A DNA stretch of 5,275 nt from Oscillospiraceae bacterium (GCA_902795095.1 CADBKB010000100.1:1-5275), one strand, 5' to 3'; counted from the first letter of the stretch, positions 1-5,275 are shown. Notes: generated by a model not told the origin, from the letters alone. Program-made: numbers and translations.

Positions 1-1714
1 CGCACAGGAAGAGCACCGGGGTCTGCCTGTGCTCAAATGCGGCGCAGTCTCCCACCGTCACGGCGTCCAGCACCGCGGGGATGGCTCCCACCTGGTACTG
101 CGACAGCAGGATCTCCATCAGCCGCAGGAATTCTTCCGGGCTGCACGACATATCGTACTGCACCCCGTAGAGCTGCTCCAGGGCGTTGATCAGCAGATCG
201 TAGAGCTGCCGCATCACCTGCACGCTTTGCGCCTGTCCGGCCTGCTCCAGCTCCGTCAGGCGCAGGGAAACATGGCGGGAAAACTCCGTCTGCCGGAGGA
301 AATCATAAAATGAGACCACACATTCGCCGACATTTTTGCAAGCGCGCAAAGAGCGCTGCAAAGTGCACAGCGGCGCGATCGCCGTAAGGCGAAGACGGTT
401 GAGCTCCGCAAGGGCGATTCTGTCGGCCTCCTCCAGGGCGTTGTCATAACCACGGGGATGCCGGGTCCATTCCGTCCCCCAGGCGTCGCCGGAGATATTC
501 CAGACAAACGCGTAGTTTTCAACCCTGTCGCACTCATCCTGGCCGATGGGGGAAGCATCGGAGCGAAGATAGGCGATCACATCCTCCCGCTCCATGCGGC
601 CGCCGGCGGCGCGCAGTGCGCACAGGGTGGCGTTCATCAGCGAGGTGCGAAGCGCCGGCTGCTTTCCGGCAAAAAACGCGGGAATCCCCAGGCGCTCGAA
701 CTGCGCCTCGAGAATGGGTCGATACTCCTCCGTATTCCCGCAGGCTACGGCGATATCCCGAAATCGTCCGCCGCCGCGCACATGAGCCAGGATCTCTGCG
801 CAGATCGCCTCTGCCTCCTCCTGGGCCCCGGCGCATGGATACAGGCGCAGTCCGTCCGCAAGATCGGCCGGCTGCCGGGTGAAGGCAGACAGCGCCGCCT
901 CACCCAGGCCGGTCATGGCAATGTCCGCAGAACTCACTTGAACCTTTGTACCTGCCCTGTCCGCGGCAAGCATCAGCTCCCGGGCCGTCTGCCGCACGAA
1001 GGAGAAGACCTGCGTCCCGTCAAAGGCCCCGTCGCAGCAAAGATATACGCTCACGTCGATCCCCCGGGCAAGGAAAGCCTCCAGGATCATCAGCTCCTGG
1101 GCGGTAAAGCCGAAGAAGCCTTCAACATATACATGCAGTCCCTGCCCGAAGTCCCGGAGGCGGATATGATCTGCCAGCTGCTCCAGCCGGTCCCGGGGAT
1201 CCGGTCCCGCCTCTGCGCACTGAGTCTCATAGCCCTCCAGCAGCATGGCCAGCTCCTGGGTCTTCACCGCGAGGGCGCCCTCCAGACGCTCCGACGCCGC
1301 GGCAAGGGCGCGGCTGTCAACACGGTAGCACTTCAGCTCGTCGACAATGGACAGCATCTGCAGCAGGAAATCCGCCCGGCGGGCGCTCTTGGCATAGAAT
1401 TTCAGACGCGGACGCAATTGGCCCACGGTTTTTGCCAGGGCCATGATCCGTCCGCCCCGATCCAGCACCGGACGCGCCACTCCGCCGCATCTGGCGCAGG
1501 CGCGCTCGGCAAGTCTGGAAAAGCTCAGAACCTCCGCCCAACGGCTGATGGAATCGCCGCCCCCGGCGCACAAAGCCCGCTCTGTCTCAAATGAGTACTG
1601 CTCTGGCACGATGAGCACCTGACCGGGATTCTTCCGTTCCGCAGCGTCAATGATCCTGTCCCTGACGCAGCGGCTCAGCGCCTTCCAGTCCCGGCCTGTA
1701 ACGATCTTGAGCAT
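1..1714 (-). CDS. addB: ATP-dependent helicase/nuclease subunit B (AddB/RexB), N-terminal half, cut by window edge
   Basis: I translated 571 codons from the ATG at 1714 to the window edge without a stop; AddB proteins are usually about 1,150 residues, so roughly half is visible. AddB pairs with AddA to resect double-strand breaks for RecA-dependent repair. Seen: the family signature IVPEQYSFETERAL (residues 35-48), LSFSRLAERA (63-72), VYVEGFFGFTAQEL (195-208, the 'Y/DGF..FTPQE' block), DIAVACGNTEEYRPILE (320-336) followed by GIPAFFAGKQPAL (343-355), and ENYAFVWNISGDAW (399-412). The C-terminal PD-(D/E)XK nuclease and its iron-sulfur cysteines would lie outside the window. Odd: the N-terminus reads VTGRDWKALS where most AddB proteins have a Walker A loop of GRxGSGK type, so ATP binding by this subunit looks lost. 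The start is supported by a GGGGAGG ribosome site 7 nt upstream. addA would be expected further downstream, off the left edge. Confidence 0.9.
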   Translation of the reverse strand, partial: MLKIVTGRDWKALSRCVRDRIIDAAERKNPGQVLIVPEQYSFETERALCAGGGDSISRWAEVLSFSRLAERACARCGGVARPVLDRGGRIMALAKTVGQLRPRLKFYAKSARRADFLLQMLSIVDELKCYRVDSRALAAASERLEGALAVKTQELAMLLEGYETQCAEAGPDPRDRLEQLADHIRLRDFGQGLHVYVEGFFGFTAQELMILEAFLARGIDVSVYLCCDGAFDGTQVFSFVRQTARELMLAADRAGTKVQVSSADIAMTGLGEAALSAFTRQPADLADGLRLYPCAGAQEEAEAICAEILAHVRGGGRFRDIAVACGNTEEYRPILEAQFERLGIPAFFAGKQPALRTSLMNATLCALRAAGGRMEREDVIAYLRSDASPIGQDECDRVENYAFVWNISGDAWGTEWTRHPRGYDNALEEADRIALAELNRLRLTAIAPLCTLQRSLRACKNVGECVVSFYDFLRQTEFSRHVSLRLTELEQAGQAQSVQVMRQLYDLLINALEQLYGVQYDMSCSPEEFLRLMEILLSQYQVGAIPAVLDAVTVGDCAAFEHRQTPVLFLC

Positions 1715-1721
1715 GGTCCCG

Positions 1722-1728
1722 CCTCCCC
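1722..1728 (-). promoter_or_regulatory. Ribosome binding site of addB
   Basis: The minus strand reads GGGGAGG, 7 nt before the ATG at 1714. This fixes the start even though the usual Walker A motif, which would otherwise confirm the N-terminus, is missing. Confidence 0.75.
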
Positions 1729-1739
1729 TCTTTTTGTTC

Positions 1740-1768
1740 ATTATAGCACAACCGGACCTCGATGGGAA
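1740..1768 (-). promoter_or_regulatory. Probable sigma-A promoter of addB
   Basis: On the minus strand TTCCCA (1768-1763; 4 of 6 matches to TTGACA) is followed by a 17-nt spacer and a perfect TATAAT (1745-1740). The -10 box lies 25 nt before the ATG of addB, so the leader would be short, about 20 nt. The promoter sits immediately downstream of the terminator of the preceding cluster, which suggests that addB is expressed independently of it. Confidence 0.65.
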
Positions 1769-1771
1769 TGT

Positions 1772-1799
1772 AAAAAACGGGACGCATCGCGCCCCGTTT
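1772..1799 (-). terminator. Rho-independent terminator of the cortex-lytic cluster
   Basis: Just after the TGA of the 176-aa gene the minus strand reads AAACGGG, G, CGC, GAT, GCG, T, CCCGTTT, then TTT. In RNA this folds as an 11-bp stem with one G-U pair and a GAU triloop. The six-U run overlaps the base of the stem and ends at 1772. It lies 5 nt after the stop codon, so it ends transcription of the minus-strand cluster before addB. Confidence 0.85.
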
Positions 1800-1804
1800 C
1801 CGAT

Positions 1805-2335
1805 TCATTCAGCGGCGATCCTGCCGTCCGCGCAGGCAAGGCGATAGATCCCGGTGAGATAGCGCCAGGTGCGGCTGTCCATCCTGCCCGTCTCCGGCAG
1901 GTCCGACAGCTTCTGCAGCCAGCGGATGGCCGCGGCGCAGCTGTCATCATTCACACCGTTGATCTCAACCCCGGGAACATTCTCATAAATCCTGCCCAGG
2001 GCATGAAACATGGCCTCCACCAGATACATATGCAGATTCTCTTCCCCGGGCTCAATACACTGTCCGGGCTGCACCGCGGGCGTCAGCGGAGCCGGCGGCG
2101 TCCGATCCTCGCACGCCTCGTCATACATACTGACGATCTTATCCCAGGTAGCCCGGTCCACGATGCCCGTCGCCGGCAGGCAGGCATAGCGCTGCAGGGC
2201 GGTTACAGCCTGCATGGTGGACTGTCCGTAGATCCCGTCGGGAATTACGGGCGGGACCGATGGCACCAAGCGTGAAATCTCCCGCAGCATGATCTGCAGG
2301 GCGCGCACCGGCCGGCCCAGAAAGGTTGCGCTCAT
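1805..2335 (-). CDS. Protein with two peptidoglycan-binding domains, coupled to the SleC-like gene
   Basis: This 176-aa protein has two PG_binding_1-like repeats and no catalytic domain that I can recognise. Repeat 1 (about residues 8-72) has VRALQIMLREI, then IPDGIYGQST, MQAVTALQRY, and TGIVDRATWDKI. Repeat 2 (about 100-166) has MYLVEAMFHAL, VEINGVNDDSCAAAIRWLQ, then TGRMDSRTWRYL. The DGIYG and TGxxDxxTW patterns are typical of this cell-wall-binding fold. A proline-rich linker (80-92) joins the repeats. There is no signal peptide, as is common for proteins made in the mother cell and assembled on the spore. The ATG overlaps the stop of the upstream gene by 4 nt (ATGA), and a strong GGAGGTG lies 5 nt before it, so it is co-translated with the SleC-like protein. 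Inference: it is an additional cortex-binding module or partner of that enzyme. Confidence 0.85.
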   Translation of the reverse strand: MSATFLGRPVRALQIMLREISRLVPSVPPVIPDGIYGQSTMQAVTALQRYACLPATGIVDRATWDKIVSMYDEACEDRTPPAPLTPAVQPGQCIEPGEENLHMYLVEAMFHALGRIYENVPGVEINGVNDDSCAAAIRWLQKLSDLPETGRMDSRTWRYLTGIYRLACADGRIAAE

Positions 2336-3495
2336 TGACTCACCTCCCCGTCCCGGCTGCCAGGCGTCAGATCCGTCCCGGGGAACTGTCCGGGTACCGC
2401 GGGCAGTTCTCCCCGGCTGATCAGTACGTCGCGCACGCCCTCGTATTCCTCATAAAGTCGATTCCAGGTCACGTCTCCCACCTGTCCTGTCCGCTCCAGC
2501 CCTGCCCACTGTTGGAAGGCAAGCACGGCGCCCTGGGTCCTGGGTCCGAAAATCCCATCGATGGCCAGCGCGGGCAGCTCCTCCACGAACTGGGCCAGCA
2601 CCTCCAGCATAAACTGCAGCTGCTCCACCCGCACGCCCCTGTCCCCCTCCTGCAGGATCTCCGGGTATTCCCATTCCAGGATGTCCAGGCGGATACCCTC
2701 AGAGCGAAGCTCCGACAGTCGCGCCACAGCCACAAACAGGCGCCGGAGCTCATACCAGGTGGCGGGACCCACGATTCCGTCCACCGCGAGACTGAACACC
2801 TGCTGGAACGCGCGCACAGATTCCTCCGTCGCCTCGGTGAAGATCCCGTCCACCGCGCCGATGCGGGGAATGGCGGGATAATTCCGCGAAACACGGTCCA
2901 GGGCAAACTGCACCCGGGCAACGTCCCGGCCCACATCCCCCAGACGAAGGGCCCTTCCGGGATAGGAGGGCGCGAGCGCTCTGGAGGGGACATTCTGCAC
3001 GATCTCGATGTCGTCGCCGTAATAGGCCCGCAGGATCTGCATGGAATCATAACCCTGCTGCGCCAGAGCCTGGGAGCCCCATTGGCTCAGGCCGTCGCAG
3101 GTAACGGTGGTTCCGTTGCAGAATTTGGCGGCAAGCGGTTCAAGGAAGCCCTCTCTTCGGATGTAATCGTCAAACAGGTCCTCCACCTGGTAATCGATGG
3201 AATCAAAGGTGCTGCGGCCGTTGACGAACCGCTGATCGAAGGCAGTGGTGGAGGTGATGTCGAAGTCGTAGCCCCGGCTTCGGTAATGGTCCAGATAGAT
3301 CCGGTTCAGTGCAAAGGAAACGATGGCCAGGATATTCGCCCGCAGGGCGCTGACCTCCCAGGTGGGATAGATCTCGCTCGAAGCGACATTTTTCACATAG
3401 TCGATAAAGGGCACCGTCACGTTCGGCGCGCCGGAATCGGGCGGTCCGAGATGGACGGTGATGGCTTCTGGAATGTACGGCAAGAGCGTACTCAT
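2332..3495 (-). CDS. SleC-like spore cortex-lytic protein: SpoIID/LytB-type domain plus two peptidoglycan-binding domains
   Basis: This 387-aa protein matches the catalytic part of clostridial SleC, a spore cortex lytic transglycosylase that acts at germination. The SpoIID/LytB-like domain spans about residues 10-170. ITVHLG (12-17) is followed by VPFIDYVKNVASSEIYPTW (28-46), whose E41 aligns by motif with the catalytic Glu of SpoIID (E88 in B. subtilis). ALRANILAIVSFALNRIY (50-67) resembles the SpoIID helix EALKAQAVAARTY. CDGLSQWG (133-140) and ILRAYYG (154-160) resemble the SpoIID C-terminal motif MSQYGA and its following YYPG. PG-binding repeats follow at about 183-252 (VDGIFTEATEESVRAFQQ, VDGIVGPATW) and 284-348 (IDGIFGPRTQGAVLAFQQ, then TGQVGDVTW). 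No signal peptide is seen. I chose the ATG at 3495, with AGGGG 8 nt upstream; the reading frame can also open at a TTG two codons earlier (3501). The N-terminal pro-region of SleC is absent here and is encoded by the preceding gene. Confidence 0.85.
   Translation of the reverse strand: MSTLLPYIPEAITVHLGPPDSGAPNVTVPFIDYVKNVASSEIYPTWEVSALRANILAIVSFALNRIYLDHYRSRGYDFDITSTTAFDQRFVNGRSTFDSIDYQVEDLFDDYIRREGFLEPLAAKFCNGTTVTCDGLSQWGSQALAQQGYDSMQILRAYYGDDIEIVQNVPSRALAPSYPGRALRLGDVGRDVARVQFALDRVSRNYPAIPRIGAVDGIFTEATEESVRAFQQVFSLAVDGIVGPATWYELRRLFVAVARLSELRSEGIRLDILEWEYPEILQEGDRGVRVEQLQFMLEVLAQFVEELPALAIDGIFGPRTQGAVLAFQQWAGLERTGQVGDVTWNRLYEEYEGVRDVLISRGELPAVPGQFPGTDLTPGSRDGEVSQ
2341..2347 (-). promoter_or_regulatory. 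Ribosome binding site of the 176-aa gene
   Basis: The minus strand reads GGAGGTG, 5 nt before the ATG at 2335. It lies inside the last codons of the upstream gene, supporting coupled translation. Confidence 0.75.
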
Positions 3496-3497
3496 GG

Positions 3498-3890
3498 TCA
3501 AAGCCCCTGGTCGCCGGTATCGTAAACCGTATCCGGAAACGCCTGCGTTCCGGCGCCGGGCGAGGGTACCAGCCGGATATCCTGGGTGGTAAGGATCCCG
3601 TCAAAGACCTGCACCTGACGGACGGTCACCCGATTGAAATCCGGATGATCCGCCGCCAGATCCACGGTGCGAAAGGGCTGCGCCCCGTTCCCGTCGGGCT
3701 GGCGGCTGGATCCCGCGTCCGGCGCGGACAGCTCTATGGGCTGTGTGATGCCGCTGCGGTCGGTTTTCCGCAGACCAACCAGCCGCTTCACCCCGCCCGG
3801 CCCTTCCTCATAGTACGCCACGGTGGCGTTTTCAATGGGCAGCTCGGCGTCGGACGTGCGGACCCTGCTGATAATCGTGCCGAAGGCCAT
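3498..3890 (-). CDS. SleC pro-region-like protein (carboxypeptidase-regulatory-like beta-sandwich)
   Basis: This 130-aa protein looks like the N-terminal pro-region of clostridial SleC as a stand-alone polypeptide. The pattern resembles a CarboxypepD_reg/CnaB-type beta-sandwich. It has GTIISRVRTSDAELPIENATV (4-24), then YYEEGPGG (27-34), LVGLRKTDRSG (37-47) and QPIELSAP (50-57). A low-complexity linker covers about 58-70. It continues with PFRTVDLAADHPDF (72-85), VTVRQVQVFDGILTTQDIRLVP (88-109) and an irregular tail. No signal peptide, membrane segment or catalytic motif is visible. A perfect AAGGAGG lies 6 nt before the ATG. The TGA is only 2 nt from the ATG of the SpoIID-like gene, so the two are certainly co-transcribed. 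Inference: it acts in trans as inhibitor, chaperone or localisation partner of the SleC-like enzyme. The family match is from recalled pattern, not a search. Confidence 0.75.
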   Translation of the reverse strand: MAFGTIISRVRTSDAELPIENATVAYYEEGPGGVKRLVGLRKTDRSGITQPIELSAPDAGSSRQPDGNGAQPFRTVDLAADHPDFNRVTVRQVQVFDGILTTQDIRLVPSPGAGTQAFPDTVYDTGDQGL

Positions 3891-3896
3891 AGCATT

Positions 3897-3903
3897 CCTC
3901 CTT
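3897..3903 (-). promoter_or_regulatory. Ribosome binding site of the pro-region-like gene
   Basis: The minus strand reads AAGGAGG, a full match to the anti-16S consensus, 6 nt before the ATG at 3890. An out-of-frame ATG at 3895 is too close to the site to be used. Confidence 0.8.
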
Positions 3904-3918
3904 ATTTCTCGGATAGAA

Positions 3919-3927
3919 TACCATATG
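3919..3927 (-). promoter_or_regulatory. Possible sporulation (sigma-E/K-type) -10 element
   Basis: The minus strand reads CATATGGTA, which fits the mother-cell sigma-K -10 pattern CATANNNTA and partly that of sigma-E. It lies 15 nt before the ribosome site of the SleC-like cluster, a sensible distance. I see no convincing -35 element, and the region just upstream is a GC-rich inverted repeat. No sigma-A-like pair fits here. The call rests on a short motif plus the spore function of the genes. Confidence 0.35.
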
Positions 3928-3965
3928 CACGCCCGGCGCGGATCATGCCCCGGGCCACGCTTTGT

Positions 3966-4394
3966 TTAGAGGAACGGCTTCATCTGCTCGATATTGGTCA
4001 GCTCCGTCTGCAGCAAGCGGTTGGACAGACCGGAAACCTTCGGATCCAGGGCATGCAGGGCCCGGTTCTGTCGCATGCTTTTCACCATGCCCTTGGTATT
4101 GCCCTCAATCATCATTTCCGCGATCTTCGAGCTTGAGCCGTCCCGCGCAAGGCGCATTTGCGCCCCCATGCCCGAGAAGCGAAGTACCATGGCCGGAATC
4201 TGCTGCGCGCGCTCCCCTCTGGCGCTCAGAAGCCGGTCTGCCTGATGATGGATCGCGTCATATTCCCGCAGCTGCGAGGCCAGAGCCTGCTTCATGGCCG
4301 GATCCCGTGCCCAGTCATACACGGCGCGGATCCCGCTTTGTCCCATCTGTGTGCTTTTACAGATCTGCTGAAGCATCTGTGTGTCCTGATTCAT
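3966..4394 (-). CDS. Helical protein of unknown function, possibly spore-associated
   Basis: I do not recognise a named family for this 142-aa protein. It appears almost wholly alpha-helical. Stretches such as QMLQQICKSTQMGQSGIRAVYDWA (6-29) and MKQALASQLREYDAIHHQADRLL (33-55) look amphipathic, as do residues 62-75 and 86-101. The second half, with SSSKIAEMMIEGNTKGM (83-99) and NRLLQTELTNIEQMKPFL (125-142), resembles an uncharacterised small clostridial protein type as I recall it. A four-helix-bundle (ferritin-like) fold is plausible but unproven. There are no cysteines apart from C12, no signal peptide and no membrane segment. I chose the ATG at 4394 because GGGAGGG lies 5 nt upstream. The frame stays open to 4598, but that extension would run through the divergent promoter. 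It is 75 nt upstream of the SleC-like cluster on the same strand, without a good terminator between, so it may be co-transcribed. Confidence 0.75.
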   Translation of the reverse strand: MNQDTQMLQQICKSTQMGQSGIRAVYDWARDPAMKQALASQLREYDAIHHQADRLLSARGERAQQIPAMVLRFSGMGAQMRLARDGSSSKIAEMMIEGNTKGMVKSMRQNRALHALDPKVSGLSNRLLQTELTNIEQMKPFL

Positions 4395-4482
4395 AAAATC
4401 CCTCCCGGGCTCAGTGTTCCCCTTTCCGCAAAAAAGACCCTTGCCAAAGAATGGAAGGCGCGTCAAAAAATGTACGGATTCA

Positions 4483-4511
4483 TTGACTTTTCCAGCCGTG
4501 GTTACTATAAT
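4483..4511 (+). promoter_or_regulatory. Strong sigma-A promoter of the phosphoribosyltransferase gene
   Basis: TTGACT (4483-4488) is separated by exactly 17 nt from a perfect TATAAT (4506-4511): 11 of 12 consensus bases at the ideal spacing. Transcription would start near 4518, leaving a leader of about 25 nt. This indicates constitutive vegetative expression of the phosphoribosyltransferase/HD pair. Confidence 0.88.
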
Positions 4512-4528
4512 ATGCAAAGAGAAATCGG

Positions 4529-4534
4529 AAGGAG
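4529..4534 (+). promoter_or_regulatory. Ribosome binding site that decides a TTG start
   Basis: AAGGAG ends 9 nt before the TTG at 4544 but 21 nt before the first in-frame ATG (4556). An out-of-frame ATG at 4537 is only 2 nt away and would encode a 12-residue peptide. The spacing favours the TTG. Confidence 0.65.
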
Positions 4535-4543
4535 CGATGATCT

Positions 4544-5098
4544 TTGTACTATCCCATGACAATCGCGGGGCTTGAGCGTAAGCTTCCCCTGTGTCCACTC
4601 AGTGATACCCTTTACATCGGCGCGTTCGTGATCTTCGGCGATCCCGAGCTGACCACCGCCTGCGCCGAGGCCTTATTGAAAAAGGCCCCGGAATACGACT
4701 ATATCATCACCGCGGAAGCCAAGGGCATCCCCCTGGCCCACGAAATGGCCCGTCTGGCCGGCAATCAGAAGTATCTGCTTGCCCGCAAGTCTCCGAAGCT
4801 CTATATGACCGGCGTATTTGAATCCACCGTCCGTTCCATTACCACCCGCCGGGTACAGCATCTGTATCTCGACACGGCGGACGCAGAGCTGATGCGCGGC
4901 AAGAAGATCCTCATCGTGGACGATGTGATCTCTACTGGCGAATCCCTCAAGGCGCTGGAAGCGCTGGTGGATCAGGCCGGGGGTGAGATCTGCGGCCGCA
5001 TGGCCATCCTGGCCGAGGGCGACGCCCAGAACCGGGAGGATCTCATCTATCTGGAAAAGCTCCCCCTGTTCAACGAAAAGGGCGAGATCGTCGGCTGA
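4544..5098 (+). CDS. Phosphoribosyltransferase, adenine phosphoribosyltransferase-like
   Basis: This 184-aa cytosolic enzyme belongs to the type I phosphoribosyltransferase fold, which joins a base to PRPP to give a nucleoside monophosphate. The PRPP-binding loop is clear: ILIVDDVISTGES at residues 122-134, with hydrophobic strand, two acidic residues and TG. The PPi-loop equivalent is TAEAKGIPLAHEMA (56-69), which resembles the E-x-x-G-x-x-L block of adenine phosphoribosyltransferase. ARKSPKLYM (80-88) resembles the RK-x-x-KLP region of that enzyme. An N-terminal extension of about 15-20 residues (MYYPMTIAGLERKLPL) and the C-terminal LEKLPLF make it slightly longer than typical Apt (about 170 aa). 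I therefore do not assign apt: the substrate could be adenine, another purine, or the protein could be regulatory. The start is TTG, supported by ribosome site spacing. The next gene follows after 13 nt, so the two form an operon. Confidence 0.88.
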   Translation: MYYPMTIAGLERKLPLCPLSDTLYIGAFVIFGDPELTTACAEALLKKAPEYDYIITAEAKGIPLAHEMARLAGNQKYLLARKSPKLYMTGVFESTVRSITTRRVQHLYLDTADAELMRGKKILIVDDVISTGESLKALEALVDQAGGEICGRMAILAEGDAQNREDLIYLEKLPLFNEKGEIVG

Positions 5099-5099
5099 G

Positions 5100-5105
5100 A
5101 AAGGA
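5100..5105 (+). promoter_or_regulatory. Ribosome binding site of the HD-domain gene
   Basis: AAAGGA lies 6 nt before the ATG at 5112, starting 2 nt after the stop codon of the phosphoribosyltransferase gene. Confidence 0.6.
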
Positions 5106-5111
5106 TCATCT

Positions 5112-5275
5112 ATGACCAGAGAACAGGCATGGGCCCTTCTGACCCAGTACAATCAGGATCCCTTCCACCTCAAGCATGCCGAGACCGTGGAGGGCGTGAT
5201 GCGTTACTTTGCCGAATCCCTCGGCTACGGCGACGAGGCCGACTTCTGGGGTAACGTCGGTCTGCTCCACGACAT
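5112..5275 (+). CDS. HD-domain hydrolase, N-terminal fragment cut by window edge
   Basis: The first 54 codons are visible. Residues FHLKHAETVEGVMRYFAESLGY (18-39) include H19 and H22, the first histidine region of the HD superfamily. WGNVGLLHD (46-54) contains the HD pair itself just at the edge. HD proteins of this type are metal-dependent phosphohydrolases, usually acting on nucleotides or related phosphoesters, and the common small ones are about 180-200 aa. The substrate cannot be told from this fragment. It follows the phosphoribosyltransferase by 13 nt and has its own ribosome site, so it is in the same transcript. The pairing suggests a nucleotide-related role, which is inference only. 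Confidence 0.85.
   Translation, partial: MTREQAWALLTQYNQDPFHLKHAETVEGVMRYFAESLGYGDEADFWGNVGLLHD

Larger units (their letters stand above)
4395..4543. other. Divergent intergenic region
   Basis: This 149-bp stretch separates the minus-strand 142-aa gene from the plus-strand phosphoribosyltransferase gene. It is clearly more AT-rich than its surroundings. It contains the plus-strand promoter at 4483-4511 and ribosome sites for both genes. I found no convincing promoter for the minus-strand gene: the only suggestive match, CATATTATA on the minus strand, overlaps the plus-strand -10 box and is over 100 nt from the ATG. No riboswitch-like structure was evident by eye. Confidence 0.6.

Noticed and set aside
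458..1594. Long open frame on the plus strand (378 codons) opposite addB
   Set aside because: It is antisense to a well-supported addB frame. Its translation shows no recognisable motif and has the Gln/His/Arg/Gly-rich composition of a GC-rich shadow frame.
2326..3525. Long open frame on the plus strand (399 codons) opposite the SleC-like gene
   Set aside because: It mirrors the minus-strand gene almost exactly, has no domain pattern, and the minus strand shows clear SpoIID-like and peptidoglycan-binding motifs.
3931..3955. GC-rich inverted repeat (GCCCGG / CCGGGC) 11 nt after the stop of the 142-aa gene
   Set aside because: The stem is only 6 bp with a 13-nt loop and no U-tract follows, so I do not call it a terminator. 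At most it could attenuate read-through into the SleC-like cluster.
4505..4513. CATATTATA on the minus strand as a sporulation promoter for the 142-aa gene
   Set aside because: It is the complement of the plus-strand TATAAT box plus flanks, and lies about 110 nt before the ATG without a supporting -35.
4395..4598. N-terminal extension of the 142-aa protein to 210 aa
   Set aside because: The extra 68 codons would cross the strong plus-strand promoter and its AT-rich leader, while a good ribosome site precedes the ATG at 4394.
4673..5152. Open frame on the minus strand (159 codons) opposite the phosphoribosyltransferase gene
   Set aside because: The plus strand carries an unmistakable PRPP-binding motif, a promoter and a ribosome site; the opposite frame has none of these.
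1..5275. Search by eye for CRISPR repeats, transposase genes, attachment sites, tRNA or rRNA genes
   Set aside because: No direct repeat arrays, terminal inverted repeats, integrase-like proteins or RNA gene signatures were seen; nearly all bases are accounted for by genes of chromosomal character.

Overview
The window looks like part of the chromosome of a GC-rich, endospore-forming anaerobe of the Clostridia. Oscillospiraceae-like is my best guess, but it rests only on recalled similarity and high GC. The evidence is an AddB-type recombination nuclease subunit, a gene set related to the clostridial spore cortex-lytic enzyme SleC, and strong GGAGG-type ribosome binding sites. I see no phage, insertion sequence, CRISPR, tRNA or rRNA.

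Layout. Positions 1-1714 (minus) hold the N-terminal half of addB, which runs off the left edge. Its promoter lies at 1740-1768. A very good intrinsic terminator at 1772-1799 (minus) separates it from an upstream minus-strand cluster. That cluster, in order of transcription, is: a 142-aa helical protein of unknown function (4394-3966); a 130-aa beta-sandwich-like protein resembling the N-terminal pro-region of SleC (3890-3498); a 387-aa SpoIID/LytB-like protein with two peptidoglycan-binding domains (3495-2332); and a 176-aa protein with two more peptidoglycan-binding domains (2335-1805). The last three are translationally coupled, with 2 nt between the first two and a 4-nt ATGA overlap between the second and third. 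A 149-bp divergent intergenic region (4395-4543) carries a near-consensus housekeeping promoter. It drives a plus-strand pair: an adenine-phosphoribosyltransferase-like gene with a TTG start (4544-5098) and an HD-domain hydrolase cut off by the right edge (5112-5275).

How the parts work together. The three coupled minus-strand genes look like SleC distributed over separate polypeptides: pro-region, catalytic SpoIID-like part with cell-wall anchors, and extra anchors. In classical SleC the pro-region is part of the same chain and is removed by a Csp protease at germination. Here the gene break falls at about the boundary where that cleavage would occur. This is the most interesting feature of the window. 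The phosphoribosyltransferase/HD pair is probably nucleotide-related housekeeping, and addB belongs to double-strand break repair; neither has an obvious link to the cortex-lytic genes.
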